This document shows positions 29,001 to 38,884 of a stretch of 64,000 nucleotides of DNA, piece by piece (within the stretch, counting starts at the first letter, position 1; every line of letters starts with the position of its first letter). This DNA comes from Brachyspira alvinipulli ATCC 51933. GTDB taxonomy: Bacteria > Spirochaetota > Brachyspiria > Brachyspirales > Brachyspiraceae. The translations under genes were made by a program, and so were the position numbers. The DNA is taken from contig NZ_JADF01000008.1 in assembly GCF_000518245.1 (NCBI RefSeq), forward strand, positions 88,033-152,032, read 5' to 3'. The notes under the pieces are model-generated. The model saw only the letters and a list, made by a program, of their open reading frames with translations, did not search any database and was not told where the DNA came from.

Positions 29001-29462
29001 TCAGTTCAAATCAGATGTGCAATTAGGACATTTTACAGCATTTACATTTATTGATGAACAGCAGTAAGGACAAATTTTTTCACTTGCTGCTTTGTCTTCT
29101 TGTTCTTTTTTAACTATTTTTTCCTGCATTTTATTGAATAGTTTTATAATTATAAAAATAGAAAAAGCAGTTATGAGAAAACTAATTATGCTATTAATAA
29201 ATGTCCCTATTCCAATAACTACAGCACCAGCTTGTTTAGCCGCTTCTATAGAATTATAATGTCCTATATTATCAGCACCATTTTTTATTACTATAAACAT
29301 ATTAGAAAAATCTATACCGCTGAGTATTAAACCTATAGGAGGCATTAAAATATCTTGAACAAATGAATTAACTATACTATTGAATGATGCTCCTATTATA
29401 ATACCTATAGACATATCCAATATATTTCCGCGCATAATAAACTTTTTAAACTCATTAATCAT
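29001..29462 (-). CDS. mscL: Large-conductance mechanosensitive channel with C-terminal zinc ribbon
   Basis: 153 residues. N-terminal amphipathic helix and first membrane helix ([20 protein letters not shown], about 5-24), periplasmic loop, second membrane helix (about 75-100) and a charged cytoplasmic helix are standard MscL. The last 25 residues add [18 protein letters not shown], a CxxC...CxxC zinc ribbon absent from E. coli MscL but known in some other lineages. It releases solutes on hypo-osmotic shock. The stop lies four bases from the stop of the converging RocB-like gene. Confidence 0.92.
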   Translation of the reverse strand: MINEFKKFIMRGNILDMSIGIIIGASFNSIVNSFVQDILMPPIGLILSGIDFSNMFIVIKNGADNIGHYNSIEAAKQAGAVVIGIGTFINSIISFLITAFSIFIIIKLFNKMQEKIVKKEQEDKAASEKICPYCCSSINVNAVKCPNCTSDLN

Positions 29463-29505
29463 AATAAAATCCCATTTTTATTTTTATTTAATTATATATT
29501 AAAAA

Positions 29506-29541
29506 ATAAAAAAGAGGCAGTATTTTATACTACCTCTTTAT
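29506..29541. terminator. Terminator after the Spy-like gene
   Basis: AAAGAGGCAGTA (29511-29522) pairs with TACTACCTCTTT (29528-29539) with one mismatch and flanking A/T runs. It lies between the minus-strand Spy-like gene and mscL. Confidence 0.75.
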
Positions 29542-29573
29542 AAGAAATCGTATATTTATTTTATAAATTTGCT

Positions 29574-30050
29574 TTATCTGTAATAATAATATCTCATTCT
29601 ATAAGTATTTAACTGCTGTAATTGCTCATCTGTTAGAACACCTAATATAGATACATCTTTTTCTATTCTCAAATAATCAATTTCTTTTTCTAAATCTTTT
29701 TTCTGATTTATTAAATCTTTTAATAGATTCAAATCTATATCTATTTTTTCTCTTTCAATTTTAAATTTGTAATCTATATTTCTTTTTTGATATTCTAACT
29801 CATTAATTTTTAGTTCATATTCATAATCTATAGTACTCATTTCTGTAAGCTGTTCTTCTGATAAATATACGCCAGCATTTCTGCACATTCTGTATAAATC
29901 ACCTTTTGGTCCTGGACGATGTCTAGGTTCTCTTGCTCTTGGAGGAACATCGTATGCAGGATCTGGCGGAGGAGGTGGAACCTGAGCAAAAACTGCTGAA
30001 GAAACTAATAATGATGCTATAAGTGTTGTTAATAATAATTTCATTTTCAT
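29574..30050 (-). CDS. Spy/CpxP-like periplasmic protein
   Basis: 158 residues. Signal peptide 1-22 with an AFA-Q cleavage site, then a proline-rich segment (PPPPPDPAYDVPPR), then a long helical region with two LTxEQ/LTDEQ-type motifs (LSEEQLTEM about 63; LTDEQLQQL about 142) that define the LTXXQ (Spy/CpxP) family of periplasmic chaperones or stress sensors. Ends in a tyrosine-rich tail. GGAG precedes ATG. Likely helps envelope protein folding or metal stress response; no regulator sits nearby. Confidence 0.7.
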   Translation of the reverse strand: MKMKLLLTTLIASLLVSSAVFAQVPPPPPDPAYDVPPRAREPRHRPGPKGDLYRMCRNAGVYLSEEQLTEMSTIDYEYELKINELEYQKRNIDYKFKIEREKIDIDLNLLKDLINQKKDLEKEIDYLRIEKDVSILGVLTDEQLQQLNTYRMRYYYYR

Positions 30051-30158
30051 TGATATATCTCCTATATTTTAATTATTAATTGTTTTTATTTTTATTCGCT
30101 ATATTAGACGAATAATATAAATAAAAGTTCCTATAAAAATAAAAAAAATATAAAAGTA

Positions 30159-30191
30159 TTGATAAAAAAATAATATTACTATATAGTAATA
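30159..30191 (+). promoter_or_regulatory. Aconitase promoter overlapped by an 18-bp perfect palindrome
   Basis: TTGATA (30159-30164), 17-base spacer and TATAGT (30182-30187). The -10 box lies inside TATTACTATATAGTAATA (30174-30191), a perfect 18-bp palindrome. That position would let a dimeric repressor block the promoter. Confidence 0.6.
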
Positions 30192-30224
30192 CTTTATAGC
30201 AATATTTATAAAAGGTACTATTTT

Positions 30225-32480
30225 ATGGAAATTTATGATATAGAAATGATAAGAAAATTTTATTCAAGCTATTCTGATAAGGTTAATAATATTAGAAAAA
30301 AGCTAAATAAAGCATTAACATTATCAGAAAAGATTTTATATTCTCATCTATACAATGAAAATGATATTAAAGATTTTAAAAGATCTGAAGATTATGCAGA
30401 TTTTAGACCGGATAGAGTTGCCATGCAGGATGCTACAGCCCAAATGGCATTGCTTCAATTTATGAATGCCGGGAAAACTTCTTCTGCAGTACCTGCTACA
30501 ATACACTGCGACCATTTAATAGAGGCTTGTAAAGGTGCCGAAGAAGATTTAAAAAATGCACTTAATACAAATAAAGAAGTTTATAATTTTTTAGAAAGTG
30601 TTGCTAAAAAATACGGACTTGGTTTTTGGGAAGCAGGTTCTGGAATAATTCACCAAATAGTATTAGAAAATTATGCTTTTCCTGCTGGAATGATGATAGG
30701 TACAGATTCTCATACACCTAATGCCGGAGGACTTGGAATGCTTGCTATAGGTGTAGGCGGAGCCGATGCAGTTGATGTTATGACTGGTATGGAATGGGAA
30801 TTAAAAATACCTAATATAATAGGAGTAAAATTGACTGGTTCTTTAAATGGCTGGGCAAGTGCTAAAGATGTTATATTAAAATTAGCAGGCATTTTAACAG
30901 TTAAAGGCGGTACTAACTCTATTATAGAATATTTTGGAGAAGGTGCTTCTACCCTATCCGCTGCTGGTAAGGCTTCAATATGTAATATGGGTGCTGAAGT
31001 TGGAGCTACTACCTCAATATTCCCTTATGATAATAATATAAAAGAATATTTGATTTCTACAGGACGCGAAGAAATTGCTAAACTTGCTGATGAAAATATA
31101 AGTAATCTTAAAGCTGATGAGGAAGTATATAATAATCCTGAAAAATATTATGATAAAATAATAGAAATTAATTTGTCCGAATTAGAACCATACTTAAACG
31201 GACCATTCACTCCGGATGCTGCATGCACTATAAGTGAGTTTGCTAAAAAAGTAGAAGAAAATAAATATCCTACAGCTATGGAAGTTGGATTAATAGGTTC
31301 ATGTACTAATTCTTCTTATCATGATTTAAGTAAGGCAGCATCTCTTGCACGTCAGGTTATAGAAAAAAAATTAAAAGTTAAAGCAAAAATAATAATTAAT
31401 CCAGGTTCTGAGGCTTCATACAAGGCTGCTTTAAGAGATGGTATTATAGATGACTTCAAAAAAATCGGGGCTGTTATAATGACTAATGCATGCGGACCTT
31501 GTATAGGACAATGGAACAGACAAGAGCCTGATAATACAAGAGCAAATTCAATCGTAACATCTTTCAATAGAAACTTTGCTAAACGTGCAGACGGCAACCC
31601 TAATACTCATGCATTCGTTGCTTCTCCTGAAACTGTAATGGCTTTAAGTATAGCAGGAGATTTAAGATTCAATCCTCTTAAAGATACTCTTATAAATGAA
31701 GAAGGAAAAGAAGTAAAACTTGATGAACCTATTGGAATAGCTTTGCCTAAAGACGGATTAAGTACAGAAAATAAAAAGAGACAAAGCAGTCCTGATAGTA
31801 CAGTTGAAATAATAATAGATAAAGATTCAAAACGCTTGCAATTATTGAAGCCTTTTGATAAATTTAATAATAATGATTTTAATAATATGCCTCTGCTTAT
31901 AAAAGTTAAAGGTAAATGTACAACTGACCATATATCAATGGCTGGACCTTGGCTAAAGTTCAGAGGTCATTTGGAAAATATTTCAGACAATATGTTAATG
32001 GGTGCTGTTAATTTCTTTAATGATAAAACAAACTGTGTATTCAATCAATTAAATAACAATTATGAAGAAGTTTCAAAAACAGCAAAAGAATATAAAAATA
32101 AAAATATATCTTCTATAGTTGTAGCAGAAGAAAATTACGGTGAAGGTTCAAGCAGAGAGCATGCTGCAATGGAGCCAAGATTTTTGAATGTTAAAGCAGT
32201 ACTAGCTAAAAGTTTTGCTAGGATACATGAAACTAATTTGAAAAAACAGGGTATGCTTGCTATAACATTTAAAGATAAAGAAGATTATAACAAAATACAA
32301 GAAAAAGATAAAATAACTATATTAGGACTTGATAATTTCAAACCTAAACAAAATCTTACAATTAAAGTTATTCATGAAAATGGAAGTGAAGATACATTTG
32401 AAGCGGTACATACTTATAATGAAGCACAAATTGAATGGTTTAAGAATGGCGGTGCTTTGAATACTTTAATGAAAAATTAA
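30225..32480 (+). CDS. acn: Aconitate hydratase
   Basis: 751 residues, the mitochondrial-type single-chain aconitase. The [4Fe-4S] ligands lie in [12 protein letters not shown] (first Cys about 359) and ACGPCIGQW (Cys pair about 424-427). The swivel domain has the conserved [16 protein letters not shown] near 635-650. It interconverts citrate and isocitrate in the cytosol. It heads the cluster acn-icd-gltA in one orientation, a partial oxidative TCA branch making 2-oxoglutarate for glutamate. A promoter with an overlapping palindrome precedes it. Confidence 0.95.
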   Translation: MEIYDIEMIRKFYSSYSDKVNNIRKKLNKALTLSEKILYSHLYNENDIKDFKRSEDYADFRPDRVAMQDATAQMALLQFMNAGKTSSAVPATIHCDHLIEACKGAEEDLKNALNTNKEVYNFLESVAKKYGLGFWEAGSGIIHQIVLENYAFPAGMMIGTDSHTPNAGGLGMLAIGVGGADAVDVMTGMEWELKIPNIIGVKLTGSLNGWASAKDVILKLAGILTVKGGTNSIIEYFGEGASTLSAAGKASICNMGAEVGATTSIFPYDNNIKEYLISTGREEIAKLADENISNLKADEEVYNNPEKYYDKIIEINLSELEPYLNGPFTPDAACTISEFAKKVEENKYPTAMEVGLIGSCTNSSYHDLSKAASLARQVIEKKLKVKAKIIINPGSEASYKAALRDGIIDDFKKIGAVIMTNACGPCIGQWNRQEPDNTRANSIVTSFNRNFAKRADGNPNTHAFVASPETVMALSIAGDLRFNPLKDTLINEEGKEVKLDEPIGIALPKDGLSTENKKRQSSPDSTVEIIIDKDSKRLQLLKPFDKFNNNDFNNMPLLIKVKGKCTTDHISMAGPWLKFRGHLENISDNMLMGAVNFFNDKTNCVFNQLNNNYEEVSKTAKEYKNKNISSIVVAEENYGEGSSREHAAMEPRFLNVKAVLAKSFARIHETNLKKQGMLAITFKDKEDYNKIQEKDKITILGLDNFKPKQNLTIKVIHENGSEDTFEAVHTYNEAQIEWFKNGGALNTLMKN

Positions 32481-32533
32481 TTTATATAAAAACTATTAAT
32501 TAAAAATAAGCAAAGAAGCTAAACAATTTTTAC

Positions 32534-32710
32534 TAGCAATAATAGAAAATTATCGGAAGCAGATTACAAGTCTAAGTTACTGGCTTATAATTACAAAGGC
32601 AACCGGGTAGACGCCTTTACGGGTGACATAGCAATAATACAAAGTGAGCCGAAGCAGCCGGTAACTTTAGTTATTGGCTTATAATTGCGAAGGCGAACAT
32701 AGCAATAATA
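32534..32710 (+). repeat. Two imperfect tandem structured units before icd
   Basis: TAGCAATAATA occurs at 32534, 32629 and 32700, bounding two related units of 95 and 71 bases. Both units share GAAGCAG, a TTACTGG/TTATTGG plus CTTATAATT segment, and CAAAGGC/CGAAGGC. The first also has a local AAAGGC/GCCTTT hairpin and the second a GTAACT/AGTTAT hairpin. The last TAGCAATAATA abuts the icd ribosome site. A similar arrangement precedes serA. No known riboswitch is recognised. Confidence 0.6.
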
Positions 32711-32719
32711 GGAGTTATT

Positions 32720-33979
32720 ATGAGCAAAATAGAAATGAAAAATGGTAAATTATCGATACCTGATACAGTTACAATTCCTTTTATAGAAGGTGACGGAGTT
32801 GGTGCAGAGATTACACCAGTTTCACAAATGGTGGTAAATGAAGCTGTAAAAAAAGCATATAATGGAAAAAAATCTATTGAATGGAAAGAAGTTCTTGCAG
32901 GAGATAAAGCTCAAAAAGAATTAGGAACTCCTTTACCCGATGAAACTATAAAAATCTTTGAAGAATATTTAATAGGAATAAAAGGACCTTTAACTACTCC
33001 TGTTGGAGAAGGTATGCGTTCTCTTAATGTAACACTTAGACAAACTTTAGACCTTTATGTTTGTTTGAGACCTGTAAGATGGTTTAAAGGTACTTCTTCA
33101 CCTATAAAAGAACCTAATAAAGTAAATATGGTAGTATTCAGAGAAAATACTGAAGATATATATGCAGGTATAGAATGGAAAACAGGATCTGAAGAAGCTA
33201 AAAAATTTTATAACTTCTTAAAAAATGAAATGGGAGTAAATAAAGTAAGATTTCCAGAAACTTCATCTTTTGGAGTAAAACCAGTATCTGAAGAAGGCTC
33301 TAAAAGATTAATAGCATCAGCCATTGAATATGCTATTGAAAATAAACTTCCTTCTGTTACATTAGTGCATAAAGGTAATATAATGAAATTCACAGAAGGC
33401 GGATTCAAAAAATACGGATATGAACTTGCTAGAAAAGAATTTGCCGATAAAACTTTCACTATGGAAGAATATGCTGAAATAAAAAAAGAGTTCGGTGAAG
33501 ATAAAGCAAAAGCAAAATTAAAAGAATCTAAAGACAATGGTAAAATAATAATAAAAGATAATATAGCCGATGCATTCTTACAAAATACATTATTAAAACC
33601 TGAAGACTATTCTGTAATAGCTACTTTAAATTTAAATGGAGATTATATATCAGATCAATTGGCGGCTATGGTTGGAGGAATTGGAATAGCACCAGGAGGA
33701 AATATTAACTACAAAACAGGGCATGCAATTTTCGAGGCTACACATGGAACTGCACCTGATATAGCTAGAAAAAATAAGGCTAATCCATGTTCATTAATAC
33801 TTTCTTCTGTTATGGCATTAGAATATTTAAATATGAATGAGGCTTCTAATTTAATAATCAATGTATTAGAAAGATCTTTTGAAAGCGGATATGCCACTGA
33901 AGACTTAGCTGTATTTATGAATGATGGTGTATCGCTTGGCACTAAAGAGTTTGGAGAAAAATTAGTTTCTCTATTATAA
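32720..33979 (+). CDS. icd: Isocitrate dehydrogenase, probably NAD+-dependent
   Basis: 419 residues of the bacterial homodimeric type: substrate loop SLNVTLRQTL (about 101-110), YAGIEWK, and the nucleotide site HGTAPDIARKNKANP (about 342-356). In E. coli the corresponding residues Lys344, Tyr345 and Val351 bind NADP; here they are Asp, Ile and Ala, the set found in NAD-specific members. It converts isocitrate to 2-oxoglutarate. GGAG precedes ATG directly after a structured repeat. Lies between acn and gltA. Confidence 0.93.
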   Translation: MSKIEMKNGKLSIPDTVTIPFIEGDGVGAEITPVSQMVVNEAVKKAYNGKKSIEWKEVLAGDKAQKELGTPLPDETIKIFEEYLIGIKGPLTTPVGEGMRSLNVTLRQTLDLYVCLRPVRWFKGTSSPIKEPNKVNMVVFRENTEDIYAGIEWKTGSEEAKKFYNFLKNEMGVNKVRFPETSSFGVKPVSEEGSKRLIASAIEYAIENKLPSVTLVHKGNIMKFTEGGFKKYGYELARKEFADKTFTMEEYAEIKKEFGEDKAKAKLKESKDNGKIIIKDNIADAFLQNTLLKPEDYSVIATLNLNGDYISDQLAAMVGGIGIAPGGNINYKTGHAIFEATHGTAPDIARKNKANPCSLILSSVMALEYLNMNEASNLIINVLERSFESGYATEDLAVFMNDGVSLGTKEFGEKLVSLL

Positions 33980-34039
33980 TTATTAATTGAATAACATTAT
34001 ATTTTATAAACTAAAAAATAATTTTAAAGGAGTTTATTA

Positions 34040-35383
34040 ATGAGAAAAGAATATTTACTTTATAAGCTGTACGATCATTCTAGTAAACGTATAAAGATAG
34101 ATAGTGAGCTTTTTCAAAAATATAATGTAAAAAAAGGCCTAAGAAATGAAGATGGTAGCGGAGTATTAGTAGGGCTTACAAATGTTGGGGATGTTGTAGG
34201 ATATGAAAAAGACCCTGAAGGTAATGTTCATCCTATAGACGGAAAATTGTATTACAGAGGATACAGTATAAACGATATAGCAGATGATATATTGAAAAAT
34301 AAGCGTTTAGGCTATGAAGAGGTATGTTATCTTCTTCTTTCTGGAAAACTACCTGATGAGGAAAGACTTACTTCTTTTAAAGAACTTATATCAGATAATA
34401 TGTATTTGGATAAAAAAACTATTATGAATATAATAGATTTAGAAGGTCAAAATATAATGAATATATTGTCAAGATGTGTACTTGAAATGTATATTCATGA
34501 TCCTAATCCGGAAGATTTATCATTAGAAAACTTAATGCTTCAATCTATACAATTAATAGCGAGATTTCCTGCAGTTATTGCTTATGCTTATAATATGTAC
34601 AAATATAGTGTATCACAAAAATATTTAACTATAACATTACCTAAACCAAAATATTCTATTGCAGAAAACTTTTTATATATGTTAAAACAAGAATTTACTC
34701 CATTAGAAGCTAGAATGCTTGACTTACTATTGATACTTCATGCAGACCATGGTGGTGGTAACAACTCTACATTTACAGTAAGAGTAACAAGTTCAGCAAG
34801 AACAGATACATATTCAAGTATATCTGCTGGTATAGGTTCTCTTAAAGGAGATTTACATGGAGGTGCCAATGCTAAAGTAATGGATATGTTTACTCATTTG
34901 AAAGAGGCAATAGATGATTGGGAAGATATAAATGAAATAGATGATTATTTAATCAAAATGCTTAATAAAGAAGCTTATGATAACAGCGGATTAATTTATG
35001 GTATGGGACATGCTGTTTATACACTATCAGATCCTAGAGCTGTTATATTAAAAGATTTAGCACGTCAGCTTGCTAAAGAAAAGAAAAAAGAGTGCGAACT
35101 TGAATTTTTAGAGCTTATAGAAGAGAGAGCTATAGAATGTTTCATTAGAGTTAAAGGTGATAAAAAGAGAGTTTGTGCTAATGTTGACCTTTATTCTGGC
35201 TTTATATATGATATGCTTGGAATACCTAAAGAAATTTATACTCCATTATTTGCAATGTCAAGAATTGTTGGATGGTGTGCACATAGAATAGAAGAACTTA
35301 ACTTTGATGATAGAAGAATTATAAGACCTGCTTATAAAAATGTTATAGAACCTCAGGAATTTATAAGCATGTCAGACAGATAA
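34040..35383 (+). CDS. gltA: Citrate synthase
   Basis: 447 residues. Catalytic region LHADHGGGNNSTF (about 233-245), GMGHAVYTLSDPRA (catalytic histidine about 322) and CANVDLYSGFIYDMLGIP (aspartate about 377) are all intact. It joins acetyl-CoA and oxaloacetate; oxaloacetate also feeds the Na+-pumping decarboxylase elsewhere in the window. AAAGGAG precedes ATG. Third gene of the acn-icd-gltA cluster, with only 60 bases after icd, then a strong terminator. Confidence 0.94.
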   Translation: MRKEYLLYKLYDHSSKRIKIDSELFQKYNVKKGLRNEDGSGVLVGLTNVGDVVGYEKDPEGNVHPIDGKLYYRGYSINDIADDILKNKRLGYEEVCYLLLSGKLPDEERLTSFKELISDNMYLDKKTIMNIIDLEGQNIMNILSRCVLEMYIHDPNPEDLSLENLMLQSIQLIARFPAVIAYAYNMYKYSVSQKYLTITLPKPKYSIAENFLYMLKQEFTPLEARMLDLLLILHADHGGGNNSTFTVRVTSSARTDTYSSISAGIGSLKGDLHGGANAKVMDMFTHLKEAIDDWEDINEIDDYLIKMLNKEAYDNSGLIYGMGHAVYTLSDPRAVILKDLARQLAKEKKKECELEFLELIEERAIECFIRVKGDKKRVCANVDLYSGFIYDMLGIPKEIYTPLFAMSRIVGWCAHRIEELNFDDRRIIRPAYKNVIEPQEFISMSDR

Positions 35384-35411
35384 TAATTTATACTATTTTT
35401 ATAAAAAATTA

Positions 35412-35441
35412 CAGGATATTAAGAATCACCTTAATATCCTG
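35412..35441. terminator. Bidirectional terminator after gltA
   Basis: Perfect 12-bp stem CAGGATATTAAG (35412-35423) with CTTAATATCCTG (35430-35441) and a 6-base loop, between converging gltA and the PepSY-like gene. Confidence 0.75.
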
Positions 35442-35467
35442 CATTTGTATATGGGATGGAAAGTAAA

Positions 35468-35893
35468 TCAATCGTCAAATTTCTGTCCTATTAATTGTCC
35501 GTCAGCTGATATATAAAGCTCCATCATATTATTTAGCTTTATTTCATAAGTACCCCATTTTTTTTCAGCACTAATAATAACAGTCTGTGGATAAGTATTT
35601 CTTATTGTGTTTGCCACATTAGGCGGAAATACATTATATGGTATTCCAACATATTCAGCATCTATTTCATTCCAATCGCCGTTGTATAAAAAATCTATTT
35701 TTATACCATTTGATAATTCCACTTCAAATTTTCCATCATCATTTTCAACATACCAAATCTGTGAATCTGAAAAATTCTGAGCAATGAATTGTCTTGCTTT
35801 TTCAGGCAATGATTCTGCAGGTACCACCCAATCTGCAAATAAATTACTACAGGAGATTATTGTTATTATAATTATGATTTTTAGTATTTTCAT
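35468..35893 (-). CDS. Secreted PepSY-like (DUF2874-type) protein
   Basis: 141 residues from ATG at 35893, chosen because GGGAGG lies six bases upstream; the longer frame upstream has no ribosome site. Signal peptide to about 20, then two repeats of a PepSY-like fold (VPAESLPEKARQFIAQNF...; FPPNVANTIRNTYPQTVI...) with aromatic- and acid-rich strands such as WYVENDDGKFEVEL. These are typical of the small periplasmic DUF2874/beta-lactamase-inhibitor-like family, common in gut bacteria; function unknown. No operon partner. Confidence 0.72.
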   Translation of the reverse strand: MKILKIIIIITIISCSNLFADWVVPAESLPEKARQFIAQNFSDSQIWYVENDDGKFEVELSNGIKIDFLYNGDWNEIDAEYVGIPYNVFPPNVANTIRNTYPQTVIISAEKKWGTYEIKLNNMMELYISADGQLIGQKFDD

Positions 35894-35995
35894 AAATAAC
35901 CTCCCTTTCTCCTTATATTTATAGTATATCATATTTTATATTTTTTGTCAATATTTTTTACAAATATTTTACTTCTTATTTACAACCATAAATAT

Positions 35996-36034
35996 AAAAA
36001 ATCTCTAAATATATGAACATATTTAGAGATTTTT
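35996..36034. terminator. Terminator after yfhO-like gene
   Basis: AAAAATCTCTAAATAT pairs with ATATTTAGAGATTTTT around a 6-base loop (35996-36034), 22 bases past the stop of the minus-strand membrane protein gene. Confidence 0.75.
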
Positions 36035-36056
36035 ATGATAATCTTTATTAAAAGTA

Positions 36057-38621
36057 TTATTTTGTATTTTTTCTTAAGTAAAGGATTGAATTAATAATAG
36101 ATATTAATATAAATATAATCCAACATATGACAGTACTATATAAATATTTCATGTCAGGTGTGAACTCAAATACTACATTACTATCTCCAGCTTCAACATA
36201 CACTCCCCTAAATAAAAGATTAGCATTTAGTAGCTCTTTCTTTTCACCATTAACAGTTACAGACCAATCTTTATTATATCTTTCTTTTGAAACAAGTACT
36301 CCAGAATCAGGAGTTTTGACATTGAATACTATTTTATTATCAGTTTCTTCAATAAGTTCTACACTATGTATTGAATCTGGATTATTTAAACTTATATTGT
36401 TATTAGAATTATTTAATAATACAACTTCATTTGCCAAATTAAAATTAGGCATTGTAAGTCTTCCTAAACCATCGTTAAAATCTCTGGCATTATAAGCATT
36501 ATTAACAAATTCGTACTTATTTCTATAACCCTTAAGTTCATATAATACAGCAGCAGAAAATTGATCTTGATATTCAGTAATCTTTACAACATCATTAGAA
36601 AGAACAGATTGATCCAAATATGTAGGACTCAATATATATCTTACTCCAAGTAAATCCATAAGTCTAGGCTGATATCCCACATAATCGTTTATTCTAAAAG
36701 CAGAGAAAGTATCTGTTATATCTTTAGATAATCTGCTTGCAGCAGGAGGTTCTGTCAATGGTATATTATAATAAGGCATAGTATGAGTTGTATACCTATA
36801 CAAATATGGAATTAATATAGGCATTGTTGTTTCATTATCACCTTCTTTTAATATATGATCAACTATAGGAGTGGAATTATACATCTGATTATAATTAGAT
36901 TTTACTATAAATATATTTCCGCTTTGAGTTAAATCTAAAAATAATACGGCCATAAACATATAAGGCAGGCATTTATAAAATAAATTTTCTTTGTTTGCAA
37001 TTATGATATAAAGAAATGCTGTTATACATCCTATTATAAGAAATCCTATATCTCCGGAATCATATACTGAAAATAATATAAACCCTATAAATGGAACTAT
37101 TACAGCAAATTTATCTCTTATAGTTATTTCTTTTAGAGAAATAGCATTAGTAATTAAAAGTAAAGTAGTTGCAGACATAAGCATTAATCTTACAAATGAC
37201 ATAGAAATATTTTTAGCTATTAAAGAAGCATTTTGTTCTTTCCAATCTGCTACAAAACTGCTGTATATAACACCGTTTGCAAATATTGTTATTAAAGCAC
37301 ATATAACTGATGCAATAGCTATTATATACATTATCTTTTGGGCAATAGATATATACTTATATTCATCTTCTAAATACTCTAGTAACTTTTCATCTTTTCT
37401 TGCATCTATTGCCTTAAATATATAATCAGCAGCAAATGAAGATATAATTGCAAATGGAATAGGTATAATTTCTATAAATTTGTTCGGATTTCTAGCATCT
37501 CTAAATATTGGTATCTGAAATAAAGCTCCATATATAATAGGAAAATATCTTCCGAAACTTGCTATTAAAAAGAATAAAGCCGTACCAATCCAAAAATATT
37601 TTTCACTGTATTTTTTTCTACTTATAAATACTGCAAATATTATAAAAATAAAAGTTATGTATCCAATATTGGCAGAAGTTAGAGAAAAATTTGAAGTTTT
37701 AGGCTCTCCTTCCATATTTGCTATTCTTCCCCAATAAGGATGCGTTTCACTTCCAGAATAGTATCCGAAAAATCCAGGCATAAAAAATCCTAGTATTTCT
37801 TCTGGAGGATATGACCATCTTGTAGCCCATTGCCATAATTGATCTTTATTCTCAACTCCGGCAGCCCCCATATCTTGAGTATTTCTTGTGATCATTATTA
37901 TCTGTATTGACATCAAAAATGAAAATACGGCAACCAATACAAATTTCAAACATAAAAGTATTATTCTTTTAAAATCATTTTTTATAAAATCTATTAATTT
38001 AAGTTCATTCTTTTTAGAATATAATAAATATAAGAAATAACATGACAAAAATAAAGCAAAATACATAGCGACATCTAAAGCACCGCCTAAAAAAGCTATA
38101 CCTAAAAATGCTCCTGTAAAAAAGAAATGAATCCATTTTTCACTATTCATAGCTTTGGAAAGAAAATATAATACAAAAGGGAAATAACAGTAAGTTTCAA
38201 ATTTACCTAAGTGTCCAGGAAGTATTAATGTTATCATTGCATTAGAAAACATCAAAGCAATAGCTCCAAATATAGATGCTTTTATAGATAGTTTTTTCTC
38301 TCTTAAGAATAAAAATAATCCGTATCCCATTATTGATATATGAAATATTATACTTACTTGCGGATATATATCATTAGGAAGTAATGCTATAAGTAATGAT
38401 TTAGGGTGAATTGGAACTGCTGATGATGTTGCTATTGTGAAATACGCATTATTCCAAAAATATAAATTACCGCTGAATATTGCATCCTTAATATTCTTTA
38501 TATCCCAAAGAATAACATCTCCCATTTGAAGATATGAAAATGTTAAATTGCTGTAGAAAAATAATATAGAAAGCAATATAAATATAATAGGATATATGAT
38601 CTCTTTTTTTAATGATTTCAT
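36057..38621 (-). CDS. YfhO-family polytopic membrane protein
   Basis: 854 residues from ATG at 38621, with an AAGGAA-like site upstream; an in-frame start at 38663 would add 14 unsupported residues. About a dozen membrane segments with large extracytoplasmic loops (QDMGAAGVENKDQLWQWATRW region; PYLYRYTTHTMPYYNIPLTEP) and a C-terminal beta-rich domain (VLVSKERYNKDWSVTVNGEK) are typical of YfhO. Family members are putative GT-C glycosyltransferases; in Bacillus, YfhO is needed for glycosylation of lipoteichoic acid. Role in this organism unknown; an envelope glycan function is likely. Confidence 0.82.
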   Translation of the reverse strand: MKSLKKEIIYPIIFILLSILFFYSNLTFSYLQMGDVILWDIKNIKDAIFSGNLYFWNNAYFTIATSSAVPIHPKSLLIALLPNDIYPQVSIIFHISIMGYGLFLFLREKKLSIKASIFGAIALMFSNAMITLILPGHLGKFETYCYFPFVLYFLSKAMNSEKWIHFFFTGAFLGIAFLGGALDVAMYFALFLSCYFLYLLYSKKNELKLIDFIKNDFKRIILLCLKFVLVAVFSFLMSIQIIMITRNTQDMGAAGVENKDQLWQWATRWSYPPEEILGFFMPGFFGYYSGSETHPYWGRIANMEGEPKTSNFSLTSANIGYITFIFIIFAVFISRKKYSEKYFWIGTALFFLIASFGRYFPIIYGALFQIPIFRDARNPNKFIEIIPIPFAIISSFAADYIFKAIDARKDEKLLEYLEDEYKYISIAQKIMYIIAIASVICALITIFANGVIYSSFVADWKEQNASLIAKNISMSFVRLMLMSATTLLLITNAISLKEITIRDKFAVIVPFIGFILFSVYDSGDIGFLIIGCITAFLYIIIANKENLFYKCLPYMFMAVLFLDLTQSGNIFIVKSNYNQMYNSTPIVDHILKEGDNETTMPILIPYLYRYTTHTMPYYNIPLTEPPAASRLSKDITDTFSAFRINDYVGYQPRLMDLLGVRYILSPTYLDQSVLSNDVVKITEYQDQFSAAVLYELKGYRNKYEFVNNAYNARDFNDGLGRLTMPNFNLANEVVLLNNSNNNISLNNPDSIHSVELIEETDNKIVFNVKTPDSGVLVSKERYNKDWSVTVNGEKKELLNANLLFRGVYVEAGDSNVVFEFTPDMKYLYSTVICWIIFILISIINSILYLRKNTK

Positions 38622-38807
38622 TATTTTATAATTCCTTTGATTAATATCTGATTTTGTTATCATAATTTTTTAGATAATAAATAATATATAAAAGATTATG
38701 TATTGTCAAGGAATTTTTTTATTAAAAAATTTTATGGATTATATATAAAAAATCAAACTTTTTGTATATAAATAAATAGTTTTATATTAATATTACTAAA
38801 TATAGTA

Positions 38808-38836
38808 TTGTTAAAAATGTATAAATATTATATAAT
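38808..38836 (+). promoter_or_regulatory. Promoter of the class V aminotransferase gene
   Basis: TTGTTA (38808-38813), 17-base spacer, TATAAT (38831-38836), 48 bases before ATG. Confidence 0.65.
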
Positions 38837-38884
38837 AGTACAATCCGTTAAGCTGTATTTAAAATATTTAAGGAGAATTTTACG

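Noticed and set aside
32534..32710. A known riboswitch or a tRNA-like element before icd
   Set aside because: No recognised aptamer core or cloverleaf can be drawn; recorded as an undefined structured repeat.
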